Position numbers and translations under genes: made by a program. The notes below the pieces were generated by a model, which was not told the DNA's origin, made no database searches, and worked only from the letters and a program-made list of their open reading frames with translations. Shown piece by piece: positions 40,647 through 50,531 of a stretch of 64,000 nucleotides of DNA. Origin of the DNA: Phycisphaerae bacterium (GTDB taxonomy: Bacteria > Chloroflexota > Anaerolineae > 4572-78 > J111); NCBI GenBank assembly GCA_028285035.1, contig JANQQF010000120.1, forward strand, positions 124,001-188,000, given 5' to 3'. Positions within the stretch are counted from its first letter, which is position 1. Each line of letters opens with the position of its first letter.

Positions 40647-43600
40647 CTCGACCCTTGATGTGATCTGGATACTGATCAGTGCTGGTTTGGTCTTTTTAAT
40701 GCAAGCTGGCTTTACCGCTTTGGAGTCAGGGTTAACTCGGACTAAAAATAGCATCAATGTGGCTATGAAAAACCTGTTAGATATTGGGGTTTCAGTCATT
40801 CTTTTCTGGGCTGTCGGCTTTGCCTTAATGTTTGGGCTATCTCAAGGGGGATGGATTGGCAGTAGTAACTTTTTATGGTCGGCTGAAGGAACACCCTGGC
40901 TAATCGCCTTCTTTATCTTTCAGGCCCTTTTTTGTGGAACCGCAACCACCATTCTCTCTGGGGCGGTGGCTGAGCGAATGAACTTTGCTGGTTATATTAT
41001 TGTTTCGGTTGTTGTCTCAGCCCTCATCTACCCGATTTTTGGTCATTGGGCGTGGAATGAAGCGGGATGGCTCGGCCAATTTGGCTTTGTGGATTTTGCG
41101 GGAAGTACTGTGGTCCATAGTGTCGGCGGCTGGGTGGCTTTGGCTGCCGTTTTGATCATTGGCCCCCGAATGGGCCGTTTTGGCGAAGGCTCTTCCTTAC
41201 GAAAACTACAATCCAGTAACGTCCCCCTGGCAATTCTGGGTGTGTTCTTGTTGTGGTTTGGCTGGTTTGGCTTTAATGGTGGTAGCACCTTCGCCGCCAA
41301 TGATGCTGTACCACGTGTTTTATTAAATACCCTCCTGTCTGGTGCAGCAGGGGCTGTCACGCCTTTGCTCTTAGCTTGGGCAACCCGCAGTCTGCCGCAA
41401 ATTGAGTTGATGTTGAATGGGGCCTTGGCTGGTTTGGTTGGGGTTACCGCAGCGGCGAATGCCGTATCACCTACTGCCGCAATTTTTATTGGCATCATTG
41501 CTGGGTTAGTGATGGTGGGGGTCGACCGTGCTATGGTTCGACTAAAAATTGATGATGCGGTTGGGGCCATCCCTGTACATTTAGCCGCAGGGATCTGGGG
41601 AACGCTGGCGGTTGGCTTATTTGCTGACCTCACCGTGCTTAACACAGGCTTAAGTCGCGTAGGGCAGATTGGAACGCAATTCCTCGGGATTGTGATCTGT
41701 GGGATATGGGCCTTTGGCTTAAGTTACATCATCCTAAAAACCATTGATCGAATACGCCCCTTGCGTGTCTCTCCAGATGATGAGCATCGTGGCTTGAATG
41801 TGTCTGAGCATGGCGCCACTACAGAGCTGCACGATTTAGTGACTACGATGCAGACACAAGCTTTGACCAGTGATATCACTCTACGGGTTGAAGCGGAGCC
41901 GTTTACCGAGGTAGGCCAGATCGCACAGCACTACAATCGGGTACTGGATGCCTTGCAAGAGGCCGTGGGTCGAACCGAAAGTATTGTTCGCAGTATTCAT
42001 GACACCGTGATTACCTTTAATGAAGACGGTGTTTTGACCAGTCTAAATCCAAGTGTTGAAAGAATGTTTGGTTACTCGGTGGCAGAGCTGGTTGGTCAAC
42101 CCATCTCAATGTTGATTAATTCTCAAGATAATGGGTTTGGCGGGGGTGTAGCCACTTTGTCTGCCCCAGCCGTCCTGTTTGACTTATCTGGAAATCAGCG
42201 ACATCGACTGATTGGTCGTCGCAAGAACAATGAAGAATTTCCCATAGAAATTACAACCAGTCGAATTGAAGCCCCAAATACTGCCCCCACCTATACTGGC
42301 GTTCTTCGGGATATTTCTCGTCGGATGCAGCGTGAAGAAGATCGTCAGTCTGAATTACAGCGTCGCACAGAGCAGGTCCAAATCAGCACAGATTTGGTGC
42401 AAGAAATTTCGACGACAGCCAATAATACCAATACCCTGCTCGATCTGGCAGTAAATCGAATTCAAGAAAGATTTGATTATGATTATGTACAAATCTTTAT
42501 AATTGCCAGTGAGTCTTTGGTTGCCCGAAGTGGGGTTGGTAAAGGGGATCGTAAGTTGTCGGTGACGAATGAGCAAATCCTACTCGACGCACAACCAAGC
42601 TTGATCGCTTGGGCGGCTCGTGAAGGTCGTTCCATCCTTGTGCCTGATGTGAGTAAGGAACCCAACTATCTACCAGCCCCACACTTTTTGGAGGTTAAGA
42701 CTGAGCTTGTGGTGCCCATTATGCTAGAGGATCAAGTCCTTGGGGTACTTGATATCGTGAGCAATGAGGTCAACGGTTTGAACAAAGAAGATGAACTGTT
42801 GATGATCGGGTTATGTGGTCAAATTGCGATTGCGCTGGACAATATCCAACTGCGTGACTCGCTCGAGGATCGATTACGAGAGCTAAGCATCTATCGACGT
42901 GAAGAAGGGGTTCGAGGCTGGAACGCATTTTTGGAGCGGGATGGAAATGCCTCACAAAATTATTTGTATGATCTAACCGAGACTCGGTCAATCCCTATTG
43001 AAGAGGTCCAGCGGGCTGAGGTGGGGCAGGCGGTGCAAGAGGCCAAGGTAGTTTCTGATGATAGCAGCGCGTTGGTTGTGGCCCCGCTTCAACCCCAAGC
43101 CGGTCAAGTGATTGGAGTGTTGGGTGTTGCAGATGATGATGGCCCCCCGCTGTCGGATGAAGAGCAGGCCCTGGTTGCGGCTGTTTCAGAGCAGGTTAGC
43201 TTGGCCCTTGAAGGGGCTCGTTTGTTTGATCAAACTCAGAGCGCCCTGCAAGAAACCAACATCCTCCAACAATTTGGCCGAGCGCTCACAGGGCTTTTGG
43301 AGATTGATCAGATTATTGATGTTTTCAATCAAACCTGTATCCATCAACTGAAATTTGATTACGTTGAGTTTTCATTGGTGGATAAAATTCAACAACGTGT
43401 TAAAGCCGTTGGTGGTCTTGGTATTTCTGAAGCTCAACTCTTACGGTCGAATCAACCTCTGGACTCCGATAATATTATGGCTGAGATTATTCGAACAGGG
43501 GCGACCGAAGTGATTACGGGCTGGGATGATCGGTTTGACCGAGAAAATTTTGAGGCTGAAGGTCACGCTGAGTGGGTACGCATATTTATGCCCATTAAGC

Positions 43601-43959
43601 TACGAACAGAAAATATTGGTCTGGTTGAGACTGGTCTCAAACGGGGCGTACCTGAAGCTATTCAGGAAAGTCGTCTCAGAATGTTGACCTCCCTGGTGGG
43701 GCAGGTTGCTTTGGCGTTGGACAACGCCCAACGATATCAGGCTCGCCAAGTCAGCCTTCGTCGCGAACAGATCATTCGTGAGATTACTGGAAAAATGCGA
43801 AATGCGGCAAATGTAGAGCAACTGGCCAAAATTACCGCCGAGGAACTGGGGAAAAACTTTTCAGCAAAGCACGCTGTGGTTGATTGGGGGATTGAAACGG
43901 CAAAGCCTGATGCCTCAACGAATGGCGGAAAAATACAAACAAATGGACACAGCGACTAA
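40639..43959 (+). CDS. ammonium transporter fused to PAS and GAF domains (Amt sensor)
   Basis: 1106 aa. Residues 1-385 are a complete Amt/Mep/Rh channel domain with eleven expected helices, both pore His (His160 in VVHSVGG, His314 in IPVHLAAG) and the family C-terminal stretch RGLNVSEHGA. Then come a linker, PAS ~450-560, GAF ~580-745, a degenerate GAF-like region ~760-875, another GAF ~885-1035 and the shared terminal module (IIREITGKMRNAANVEQL), ending NGHSD. GGAGG precedes the ATG, which overlaps the giant gene's stop. Known Amt fusions carry a histidine kinase; this one has none. It should report ammonium to the operon's complex. The channel may or may not conduct. Confidence 0.9.
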   Translation: MDNSTLDVIWILISAGLVFLMQAGFTALESGLTRTKNSINVAMKNLLDIGVSVILFWAVGFALMFGLSQGGWIGSSNFLWSAEGTPWLIAFFIFQALFCGTATTILSGAVAERMNFAGYIIVSVVVSALIYPIFGHWAWNEAGWLGQFGFVDFAGSTVVHSVGGWVALAAVLIIGPRMGRFGEGSSLRKLQSSNVPLAILGVFLLWFGWFGFNGGSTFAANDAVPRVLLNTLLSGAAGAVTPLLLAWATRSLPQIELMLNGALAGLVGVTAAANAVSPTAAIFIGIIAGLVMVGVDRAMVRLKIDDAVGAIPVHLAAGIWGTLAVGLFADLTVLNTGLSRVGQIGTQFLGIVICGIWAFGLSYIILKTIDRIRPLRVSPDDEHRGLNVSEHGATTELHDLVTTMQTQALTSDITLRVEAEPFTEVGQIAQHYNRVLDALQEAVGRTESIVRSIHDTVITFNEDGVLTSLNPSVERMFGYSVAELVGQPISMLINSQDNGFGGGVATLSAPAVLFDLSGNQRHRLIGRRKNNEEFPIEITTSRIEAPNTAPTYTGVLRDISRRMQREEDRQSELQRRTEQVQISTDLVQEISTTANNTNTLLDLAVNRIQERFDYDYVQIFIIASESLVARSGVGKGDRKLSVTNEQILLDAQPSLIAWAAREGRSILVPDVSKEPNYLPAPHFLEVKTELVVPIMLEDQVLGVLDIVSNEVNGLNKEDELLMIGLCGQIAIALDNIQLRDSLEDRLRELSIYRREEGVRGWNAFLERDGNASQNYLYDLTETRSIPIEEVQRAEVGQAVQEAKVVSDDSSALVVAPLQPQAGQVIGVLGVADDDGPPLSDEEQALVAAVSEQVSLALEGARLFDQTQSALQETNILQQFGRALTGLLEIDQIIDVFNQTCIHQLKFDYVEFSLVDKIQQRVKAVGGLGISEAQLLRSNQPLDSDNIMAEIIRTGATEVITGWDDRFDRENFEAEGHAEWVRIFMPIKLRTENIGLVETGLKRGVPEAIQESRLRMLTSLVGQVALALDNAQRYQARQVSLRREQIIREITGKMRNAANVEQLAKITAEELGKNFSAKHAVVDWGIETAKPDASTNGGKIQTNGHSD

Positions 43960-43992
43960 CCCCAAATAAACGTAGCCTGAAGGATTACCAGT

Positions 43993-45006
43993 ATGAATTT
44001 CAATGACAAATTAATCAACTTGAAACAGATAACAAGCATAGGGCTTAATTTTTTAGGGATATTTATCTTAGGTATTGTTCTGGCAGGGTGTGGCTCAATA
44101 AGCTCGGCTCAATCTAATAACTTTACCATAGGTGTTGTTATCCAAGGGCCAGCTCTCAATATTGCGGCTGAAAATTTTCAGAAAACAATGGGTGAGCTGG
44201 GATATGTCGACGGTGAACAAGTGACTTATCTTGTTAAAGAGTTAAATGATGATGTCGCTTTAACTGACCCGGCATTTCAAGAATTGATTGAGGCCGATGT
44301 TGATCTTATCTTTGTGGCAGGCACCCGAATTGCCCTTTCGGCGAAACAGGCGGTTGAGGGGACGGACGTGCCCGTGGTCTTTGCCCCTGTGGTCAATCCC
44401 GTGGGGAGTGGACTCGTGACCGATTTACGCCGACCTGGGGGAAACTTGACAGGTGTGCGGGCTGATGGTTTTGCCGCGAAAGAATTAGAGTGGTTGCATA
44501 AGATTGCGCCAGAAGCATCGACCATTCTGATTCCCTATAACCCGACTGATAATGGCCCAGTCAATGCCCTTAAAGGCGCGCAGGCGGTGGCGGCTGAGCT
44601 TGAGGTTGAGTTGATGCCCGTTGAAGTATCAACGGTTGAAGAGATACAGGCGTTGATGGCGAATATTCCTGATGAAGCAGATGCAATTTTTATTCTGCCG
44701 GATACGTTAGTGACATCTCAAGTTGGGGAGATGATCCCGGTAGCCCTTGAGCAAAAATTGCCTTTAGTTGTTCATCATCATCATCGTTTGCAACAGGGCA
44801 CCTTGATGTCATATGGTCCTGATTTAGGCCCAATGGGCGGGCAAGCCGCCTCACTAGTGGTGCAAATTTTAGAAGGGGCACCGCCGGGCGATTTACCGAT
44901 TGATATAGCAGAATTTTTCCTGGGGATTAATCTTAAAACGGCGAGTGCGATTGAGCTTGATATTCCCGATACAATTATTCAACAAGCAGATATTGTTGTT
45001 CGATAG
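43993..45006 (+). CDS. ABC_sub_bind (TrpX-like) solute-binding lipoprotein
   Basis: 337 aa. Signal peptide with lipobox VLAGC (Cys33). Periplasmic binding fold of the ABC_sub_bind/DUF534 family: FTIGVVIQGPALN, LIFVAGTRIALSAKQ, PVVFAPVVNPVGSGLV and GGNLTGVRA. Members bind aromatic amino acids or unknown small molecules. No permease or ATPase gene is nearby. The next gene, 33 bp downstream, is a transmembrane sensor, so the protein probably presents its ligand to that sensor rather than to a transporter. The ligand cannot be named. Confidence 0.85.
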   Translation: MNFNDKLINLKQITSIGLNFLGIFILGIVLAGCGSISSAQSNNFTIGVVIQGPALNIAAENFQKTMGELGYVDGEQVTYLVKELNDDVALTDPAFQELIEADVDLIFVAGTRIALSAKQAVEGTDVPVVFAPVVNPVGSGLVTDLRRPGGNLTGVRADGFAAKELEWLHKIAPEASTILIPYNPTDNGPVNALKGAQAVAAELEVELMPVEVSTVEEIQALMANIPDEADAIFILPDTLVTSQVGEMIPVALEQKLPLVVHHHHRLQQGTLMSYGPDLGPMGGQAASLVVQILEGAPPGDLPIDIAEFFLGINLKTASAIELDIPDTIIQQADIVVR

Positions 45007-45039
45007 CGTTTGTTAGGATAGTGGATAGGACTCTCTAAG

Positions 45040-47226
45040 ATGCGAAATAGTATTCGAATTCGATTACTTGTGACCTATATAGGGATGGCGGTTATTCCGA
45101 TTGTTATTGTTGGTGCCATCTTTATTGACGGAACTAATCGTTTTGGTCGACAACAAGCCCTAGATTTTCAAGACGAGGTAGCTCAACGTGTTGCCATCCA
45201 GGTCCAAGATTTTATCCAAGAGGTTGAGAATGACTTACGTCTTTTGCTGGATGTCCAAGGTCTAGAGCGGTTAAACCCCTCCCAGCAAGAAGATGCGCTA
45301 GGTCAATTGTTGGCCTTGAAGGATGTGTTTGAGACGATTTCGCTGCTTGACGAAACAGGGCAGGAGCAGATTCGCGTTGCCAGAGTGGAGATTGTCAGTA
45401 ATTTGGTTGACCGATCGGACTCGGACGCTTATCTAACACCCAAAACGCAAGGCGAAGTGTACTATGGGCCAGTGGAATTTGATGAACTGTCGGGTGAACC
45501 TCTCATGACTATTGCCCTCCCTGTGATTAACTTACGTAGCGGTGAGGTGAGCCAAGTGTTAGTCGCCGATTTTCGGCTGAGAACCCTTTGGGATTTAGTG
45601 GGGGAACTCCAAGCTGCTGAAGATCAAGAGGTATTTGTTACAGATAATCAGGATCGAATTATTGCCCATGGCGATCATATTGTTGTTCTACAAGGGCAAC
45701 AATTTGTTGCCCCTGCTGATAGCACATTTATGAATGGAAGAGAAGGCGTACCCTCAGTCATTGCGGTTGAAAGAATCAATTTTGGAGACCAGGAATTTAA
45801 TGTTGTTGTTGAAAGACCAACCAGCACAGCTTTGGCGCAAGTTGGGACCGTCACAACGATTGTCATCTTGAGTACATTATTTTTCCTCGTCGCCGCTACG
45901 CTATTGGGCTACTTTGTTGTACAACGGATGGTTACTCCCATAAAAACCTTAGCAACGGCTGCTGAAGCTATTCAAGCGGGTGACTTGTCTCAAAAAGTTA
46001 CCGTACAAAATCAGGATGAAATCGGTATCTTGGCGAATGCATTTAATGCGATGGTCAATCAGTTGCGCCAAACCATTGATACCTTAGAGCTGCGTGTGGT
46101 GAACCGAACCAAAGGCTTGACCAGTGTCAGCAACATCAACGAGCAATTAACCACTATTCTTAATCTGGATGATCTTATTTCTGAGGTTATCAATCAGGTC
46201 GAACAAAATTTTGGATATTATCACGCCCACATCTATCTCCTTGATGAGGCCGGTGAGAATCTGGTGATGGTAGAAGGAATGGGGGCAGCTGGGGATGAAA
46301 TGAAAGCACGGGGACACCATATTCCCCTGAATACAACCGCCAGTCTGGTTGCCCGGGCGGCCCGCAGTGGTGAGTCGGTTTGGGTTGACAATGTTAGGCA
46401 AACCGTGGACTGGCTACCAAACCCACTGTTGCCAGATACATTTGCCGAGATGGCCGTGCCCATTGCGTTAGATGGCGAAGTGGTTGGGGTGTTGGATGTG
46501 CAAGAGAATGAGATTGCTGCCTTTGATGAAGGGGATGCCAGTTTGCTGAAATCCCTGGCCAATCAGATTGCCATCGCTATTCGTAACGCTCGTCTGTTTG
46601 AACAAGTTGAGCAAAGCTTGGCTGAGATTGAGCTGGCTCAGGAACGATATCGTGAAGAATCGTGGCAGAAAATCAATGTCGCACGAAAGACCCGGGGGGC
46701 TTATCTTTATAACAATTCACCCACCGCTTTGGATGTCGAAGAGCAGCAACGTTTGAGCCTGTTGCAACAACGCGCCTTAATGGCAGAGGAACCTACCCTG
46801 CTAACGATGGATGAAGGTGAGCTTCAGACAAATAATGTTGTTAGCCCTCTCAAGCTGGGTCAAACAAAAATTGGTAGCTTACAACTGCACGGTATTGACC
46901 GAGGGAATTTATCTGGCGACGATTTGGCAATTTTGAATGCCGTTGTTGATCAATTTGCTCAAACCGCTGAGAACCTACGCCTCTTTGATGAAACGCGTCA
47001 ACGGGTGTCTCAGGAGCAGACCCTGCGCGAGATTACAGAAAAGATGCGAGCGGCCACAAGTTTGGATCAGCTGGCTCAGGTGACGGCAGAGGCTTTAGGT
47101 GAGCATTTAGCGACGGACATTGCTTTGGTTAATCTGGGGCGAGAAAATTTAGGCCATAAACAGCCTCAGCCAAATGGTCAAACACATCAGAATGGTCGGG
47201 CAGACCACCAGGATAGTGAGGCATAA
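45040..47226 (+). CDS. transmembrane Cache-HAMP-GAF sensor without output domain
   Basis: 728 aa. Membrane helix ~8-28, double-Cache-like extracytoplasmic domain ~30-265, helix ~268-292, HAMP ~295-345 (VTPIKTLATAAEAIQAGDLSQKV), coiled coil, GAF ~375-525 (YYHAHIYLLDEAG... GVLDVQENE), a degenerate GAF-like region ~540-645, then the shared module LREITEKMRAATSLDQLAQV and a polar tail (PNGQTHQNGRADH). The last piece looks like the first third of another GAF domain. Paired with the ABC_sub_bind lipoprotein upstream. Only 2 bp separate it from the next sensor. Confidence 0.87.
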   Translation: MRNSIRIRLLVTYIGMAVIPIVIVGAIFIDGTNRFGRQQALDFQDEVAQRVAIQVQDFIQEVENDLRLLLDVQGLERLNPSQQEDALGQLLALKDVFETISLLDETGQEQIRVARVEIVSNLVDRSDSDAYLTPKTQGEVYYGPVEFDELSGEPLMTIALPVINLRSGEVSQVLVADFRLRTLWDLVGELQAAEDQEVFVTDNQDRIIAHGDHIVVLQGQQFVAPADSTFMNGREGVPSVIAVERINFGDQEFNVVVERPTSTALAQVGTVTTIVILSTLFFLVAATLLGYFVVQRMVTPIKTLATAAEAIQAGDLSQKVTVQNQDEIGILANAFNAMVNQLRQTIDTLELRVVNRTKGLTSVSNINEQLTTILNLDDLISEVINQVEQNFGYYHAHIYLLDEAGENLVMVEGMGAAGDEMKARGHHIPLNTTASLVARAARSGESVWVDNVRQTVDWLPNPLLPDTFAEMAVPIALDGEVVGVLDVQENEIAAFDEGDASLLKSLANQIAIAIRNARLFEQVEQSLAEIELAQERYREESWQKINVARKTRGAYLYNNSPTALDVEEQQRLSLLQQRALMAEEPTLLTMDEGELQTNNVVSPLKLGQTKIGSLQLHGIDRGNLSGDDLAILNAVVDQFAQTAENLRLFDETRQRVSQEQTLREITEKMRAATSLDQLAQVTAEALGEHLATDIALVNLGRENLGHKQPQPNGQTHQNGRADHQDSEA

Positions 47227-47228
47227 GC

Positions 47229-49442
47229 ATGAACTTTCTCAAGGGGTTAAGTATCCGAACCAAACTGATCATTGGCTTTGTTGTATTGGCGCTTATCGCC
47301 AGCGTCGTAGCCTTGATTTCGCCGCAGATCGCTTTTCGTCGGGTGGTTAATGATGTCATTCCCACGATTGAAACGGTTGAGGAGACCGGGATCTTGGTGC
47401 GCACAGCCCAGGCTGAGGCACTAGAATTTGTGGCCGTAGGTGAAGAAGAAGCGATTGAAGAGTTTCAGGAAAGTGTTAGAGCGCTTGGTGATCTGTCGGA
47501 CCGTTTAACAACAGAGCTATCTGACGACGCTGAAGAAGTTGAGGTCTTTGCCAAGCTTGCTGAAGAAGGGCAGAACATGGCCACGATTGGGCAGGCCATC
47601 ATCGACTCTCACGCCCGTACCCTGGAGTTTAGTGAAGCGCTTGAGGATATTGAACAAAATACCGAAGCGGAATTTGAAGCAGCGAGACAAATTATTGAGA
47701 CTGAAATTGCATTGCATATTCAGGAGCAAGACATCGAGGAGTTGGCCGAAGACTCAATTCCTCAACAAATTCATTTGGCAGAATTTATTCGCCAAACCCG
47801 AATTCTTCAGGCTGAAGCGCTAGAGTTTGTGGCTACGGGTGAAGAAGAAGCCCTTGAAGAAGTGGATGCTGCGGAGACTCGATTGGAAGCAGCGCAGGAT
47901 CAACTGGCTGCTGTGGTCGAAGTGGATGAGCCAGGCGAGGCTGATTTGATCGAGCGGTTGGATACGGTTGAAGAAGATTTGGAAGCCACAGCCCGAGCGA
48001 TGATTGCCAGTCATACCGAGACCCTAGAGCTATTGGAGCAGCTTGAGGATGTCGAAGCCGAGTTTACGCAAGCGCTCAGCACTGCTGTAGAAGAGGCTGA
48101 GGAAGATGTCGAACGTGGCTTAAACGCGGCCTTATTGAATAGTATTTATATCGCGCTTGGGGTTTTGGTCATTTCAATTATCGTGGGAAATATCTTTGCC
48201 AGAACCTTTATTGTGCCCCTCAATCAGTTGGTTCAGTCGACGGAGGCTTATAAAGCGGGCGATCTAAACTATCGTATCAACATGGATAGTCAGGACGAGT
48301 TGGGTCAGTTGGCTCGCCGCTTTAATGACTTGGGCCAACGCCTACAAGAGGCGAATACCCAAGCGACGGCCTTAGCCCAGCGACGCGTTGATCAATTCCG
48401 GCTTATTACAAATGTTGGGGCTAAGATTGATCAGGCTTTAGGGCTAGAAAAAATATTAAAACAAATTGCCAATGAAGTTAAAGAAGGGTTTGACATCTAC
48501 CATCTACAAATTTATTTGTTAGATGGGACAGGTAAAAGTTTGGTAGCCAGTGAAGGGGCTGGCCTAATTGGACAACAAATGAAAGAGGTCCAATATCAAG
48601 CGCCCTTAACTAATTTGAATGAATTCGTTGCGCAAGCGGGATATCGTCAAGAAACGATAAATGTTCCAGATATTCGCCAAACAGCGTGGACCCCGCATCC
48701 ATTGATCGCCGAGACCAAATCGCTCATTGTCACTCCCATTCTTTCGGAAGGAAAACTTGTGGGGGTCTTAGAGTTGCTGAGTGATGAAATTGATGATTTT
48801 GGTGAGGCCAGTGGCCCCTTGACACAATCGTTGGCCAACCTGATTTCTTCAGTTGTGCAAAATGCGAGCCTACTGGAAAAAGTTGAAACAGCCTTGACTG
48901 ATCTCCAGGAAAGCCAAGCCCGATATATTAACGAAGCTTGGGAAGGTAAGACAGGGGTGACACAGGCTATGTATCATCAACCGAATGTATTTATCACCCC
49001 TGAAGAACAGCAAACCTTTGCTGAGGTGCAGCAAGAAGCTTTGACCTCCGACCGGCTCAAGGTTATTGACCTGCCGGACACAGATCGAACTGTTTTGGTT
49101 GCGCCTGTTCAAGTTTTGGGTGAAACCATTGGCGATATTCAACTTCATAGTGCTGACCAAACAACTTGGCAGGACGAGGAACAGGTTGCCTTTGTGGAAG
49201 CCGTGCTTGATCAAATGGCCCAAACCGCTGAGAACTTACGTTTGTTTGATGAGACCCGAAAAAAGGCCTCTCAGGAGGAAACGATTCGTGAGATTACTGA
49301 GAAAATGCGTTCGGTCACTAGTTTAGATCAATTGCTTCAAATAACATCGGAGTCCTTGGGGCAGCATCTATCAGCAGAATATATCCGCTTGGATGTCGGG
49401 GTTGAATCTCGATTATCAAATGGGGCTAAGAAATCTCTATAA
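47229..49442 (+). CDS. transmembrane sensor with duplicated acidic helical ectodomain, HAMP and GAF
   Basis: 737 aa. Membrane helix ~12-30. The ectodomain ~35-300 is helical, very acidic and internally duplicated: AEALEFVAVGEEEAIEEF near 57 and AEALEFVATGEEEALEEV near 196, then AIIDSHARTLEF and AMIASHTETLEL. A second helix lies near 303-325, HAMP ~327-380, GAF ~395-540, degenerate GAF-like ~560-665, and the shared IREITEKMRSVTSLDQLLQI module. The tail is the shortest of the set. The ectodomain resembles paired four-helix-bundle chemoreceptor modules. No methylation/CheW domain is present. Confidence 0.85.
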   Translation: MNFLKGLSIRTKLIIGFVVLALIASVVALISPQIAFRRVVNDVIPTIETVEETGILVRTAQAEALEFVAVGEEEAIEEFQESVRALGDLSDRLTTELSDDAEEVEVFAKLAEEGQNMATIGQAIIDSHARTLEFSEALEDIEQNTEAEFEAARQIIETEIALHIQEQDIEELAEDSIPQQIHLAEFIRQTRILQAEALEFVATGEEEALEEVDAAETRLEAAQDQLAAVVEVDEPGEADLIERLDTVEEDLEATARAMIASHTETLELLEQLEDVEAEFTQALSTAVEEAEEDVERGLNAALLNSIYIALGVLVISIIVGNIFARTFIVPLNQLVQSTEAYKAGDLNYRINMDSQDELGQLARRFNDLGQRLQEANTQATALAQRRVDQFRLITNVGAKIDQALGLEKILKQIANEVKEGFDIYHLQIYLLDGTGKSLVASEGAGLIGQQMKEVQYQAPLTNLNEFVAQAGYRQETINVPDIRQTAWTPHPLIAETKSLIVTPILSEGKLVGVLELLSDEIDDFGEASGPLTQSLANLISSVVQNASLLEKVETALTDLQESQARYINEAWEGKTGVTQAMYHQPNVFITPEEQQTFAEVQQEALTSDRLKVIDLPDTDRTVLVAPVQVLGETIGDIQLHSADQTTWQDEEQVAFVEAVLDQMAQTAENLRLFDETRKKASQEETIREITEKMRSVTSLDQLLQITSESLGQHLSAEYIRLDVGVESRLSNGAKKSL

Positions 49443-49460
49443 TTCAATGAGGAGTTTAAG

Positions 49461-50498
49461 ATGAAGTATCGATCTAGCTACAAAATTTTAACCTTAATGG
49501 CCATCATTCTAATTACAGTAAATTTAGCGGCCTGTAATGGTTCAACAACGACCGAGTCTGTCACTGAAGCCAAAACCTCGGTTCGTTATCAAATGGGTTG
49601 GACTCATGAATATTCCGCTGCTGGATTTTATGCTGCTGACAAGAATGGTCATTTTTCTGAGCAAAACCTGGATGTCACTTTAATAGAGGGTGGATTTGGT
49701 GAGCAAGGGTATATCGATCCACTGACTAATCTGATGAACGAGGAAGCAGAATTTACTTCAATAAGTGCAACCCGGTTGCTCCAAGCCCGAGCAGAGGGCC
49801 AGCCAGTAGTCGCCATTGCCGCTACCCTTCAGCGTAGTCCGCTTGTGCTGATGTCTCGTACAGAGAAAAATATTATTCGCCCTTCGGACCTGCGTGGTAA
49901 ACGGGTTACTGTATCTGACGGTGGAGCGAGAGCGCTCTATGAAGCATTGTTAGGAGCACAAGGGATTGACCTGGCTGAAGTAGAGACCATATCCCGCACA
50001 GATTTTGGCATTGATCCTCTTTTGAATGATGAGGTGGATGTTTTAGCTGGTTGGATCATCAATGAGGGCATTTTAATGGAGGAGGCAGGCCTTGAGCCAA
50101 ATTTTATTATTCCCAGTGATTATGGAATAGATGCTTATAACTCATTGATTGTAACGACCGAAAAGATGATCACAGAGCAGCCTGATATTGTAGAAGGTTT
50201 TTTGCAAGCTGTTATTCTAGGGCATCAGGATGTGGTTGATAACCCAGAACAAGCCATTGATTTGATCCTAACCTACGATGATAGTCTGATCCGTGCGGAT
50301 CAGCAACCACGCCTACAAGCGATGATCCCTTTAATCAAGCCAGCTGGTAGCCTGATTGGTGATATGAAGCCGGAAATTTGGGCGTTGTCCCATCAAATTT
50401 TGTTTGAGCACGGTGTTTTAAATCAACCTGTTGATGTAGAGGCCATTTACACCCTAACCTTTATTGAGAGTGTCCATGCGACCTTAGCTAGTCGTTAA
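49461..50498 (+). CDS. NMT1/THI5-like solute-binding lipoprotein
   Basis: 345 aa. Lipobox NLAAC (Cys25). Class II periplasmic binding fold of the NMT1/THI5/SsuA group: RYQMGWTHEYSAAGFYAADKNG, ISATRLLQARAEGQPVVAIA, LRGKRVTVSDGG and an EGFLQAVILGHQDVVDNP segment. Relatives bind pyrimidine precursors of thiamine, sulfonates, nitrate or riboflavin-like compounds. The exact ligand is unclear. GAGGAG lies 7 bp before the ATG. No permease or ATPase genes follow; instead a Cache-HAMP-GAF sensor starts 33 bp downstream, repeating the lipoprotein-sensor pairing. Confidence 0.86.
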   Translation: MKYRSSYKILTLMAIILITVNLAACNGSTTTESVTEAKTSVRYQMGWTHEYSAAGFYAADKNGHFSEQNLDVTLIEGGFGEQGYIDPLTNLMNEEAEFTSISATRLLQARAEGQPVVAIAATLQRSPLVLMSRTEKNIIRPSDLRGKRVTVSDGGARALYEALLGAQGIDLAEVETISRTDFGIDPLLNDEVDVLAGWIINEGILMEEAGLEPNFIIPSDYGIDAYNSLIVTTEKMITEQPDIVEGFLQAVILGHQDVVDNPEQAIDLILTYDDSLIRADQQPRLQAMIPLIKPAGSLIGDMKPEIWALSHQILFEHGVLNQPVDVEAIYTLTFIESVHATLASR

Positions 50499-50531
50499 GT
50501 TTTGACCTCCTTATCAAACAAGGAGAGGAAA

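Noticed and set aside
41043..41645. 200-aa minus-strand open frame inside the Amt-sensor gene
   Set aside because: Shadow of a strongly supported membrane-protein coding frame; composition is Pro/Ala/Thr-rich antisense without a ribosome-binding site.
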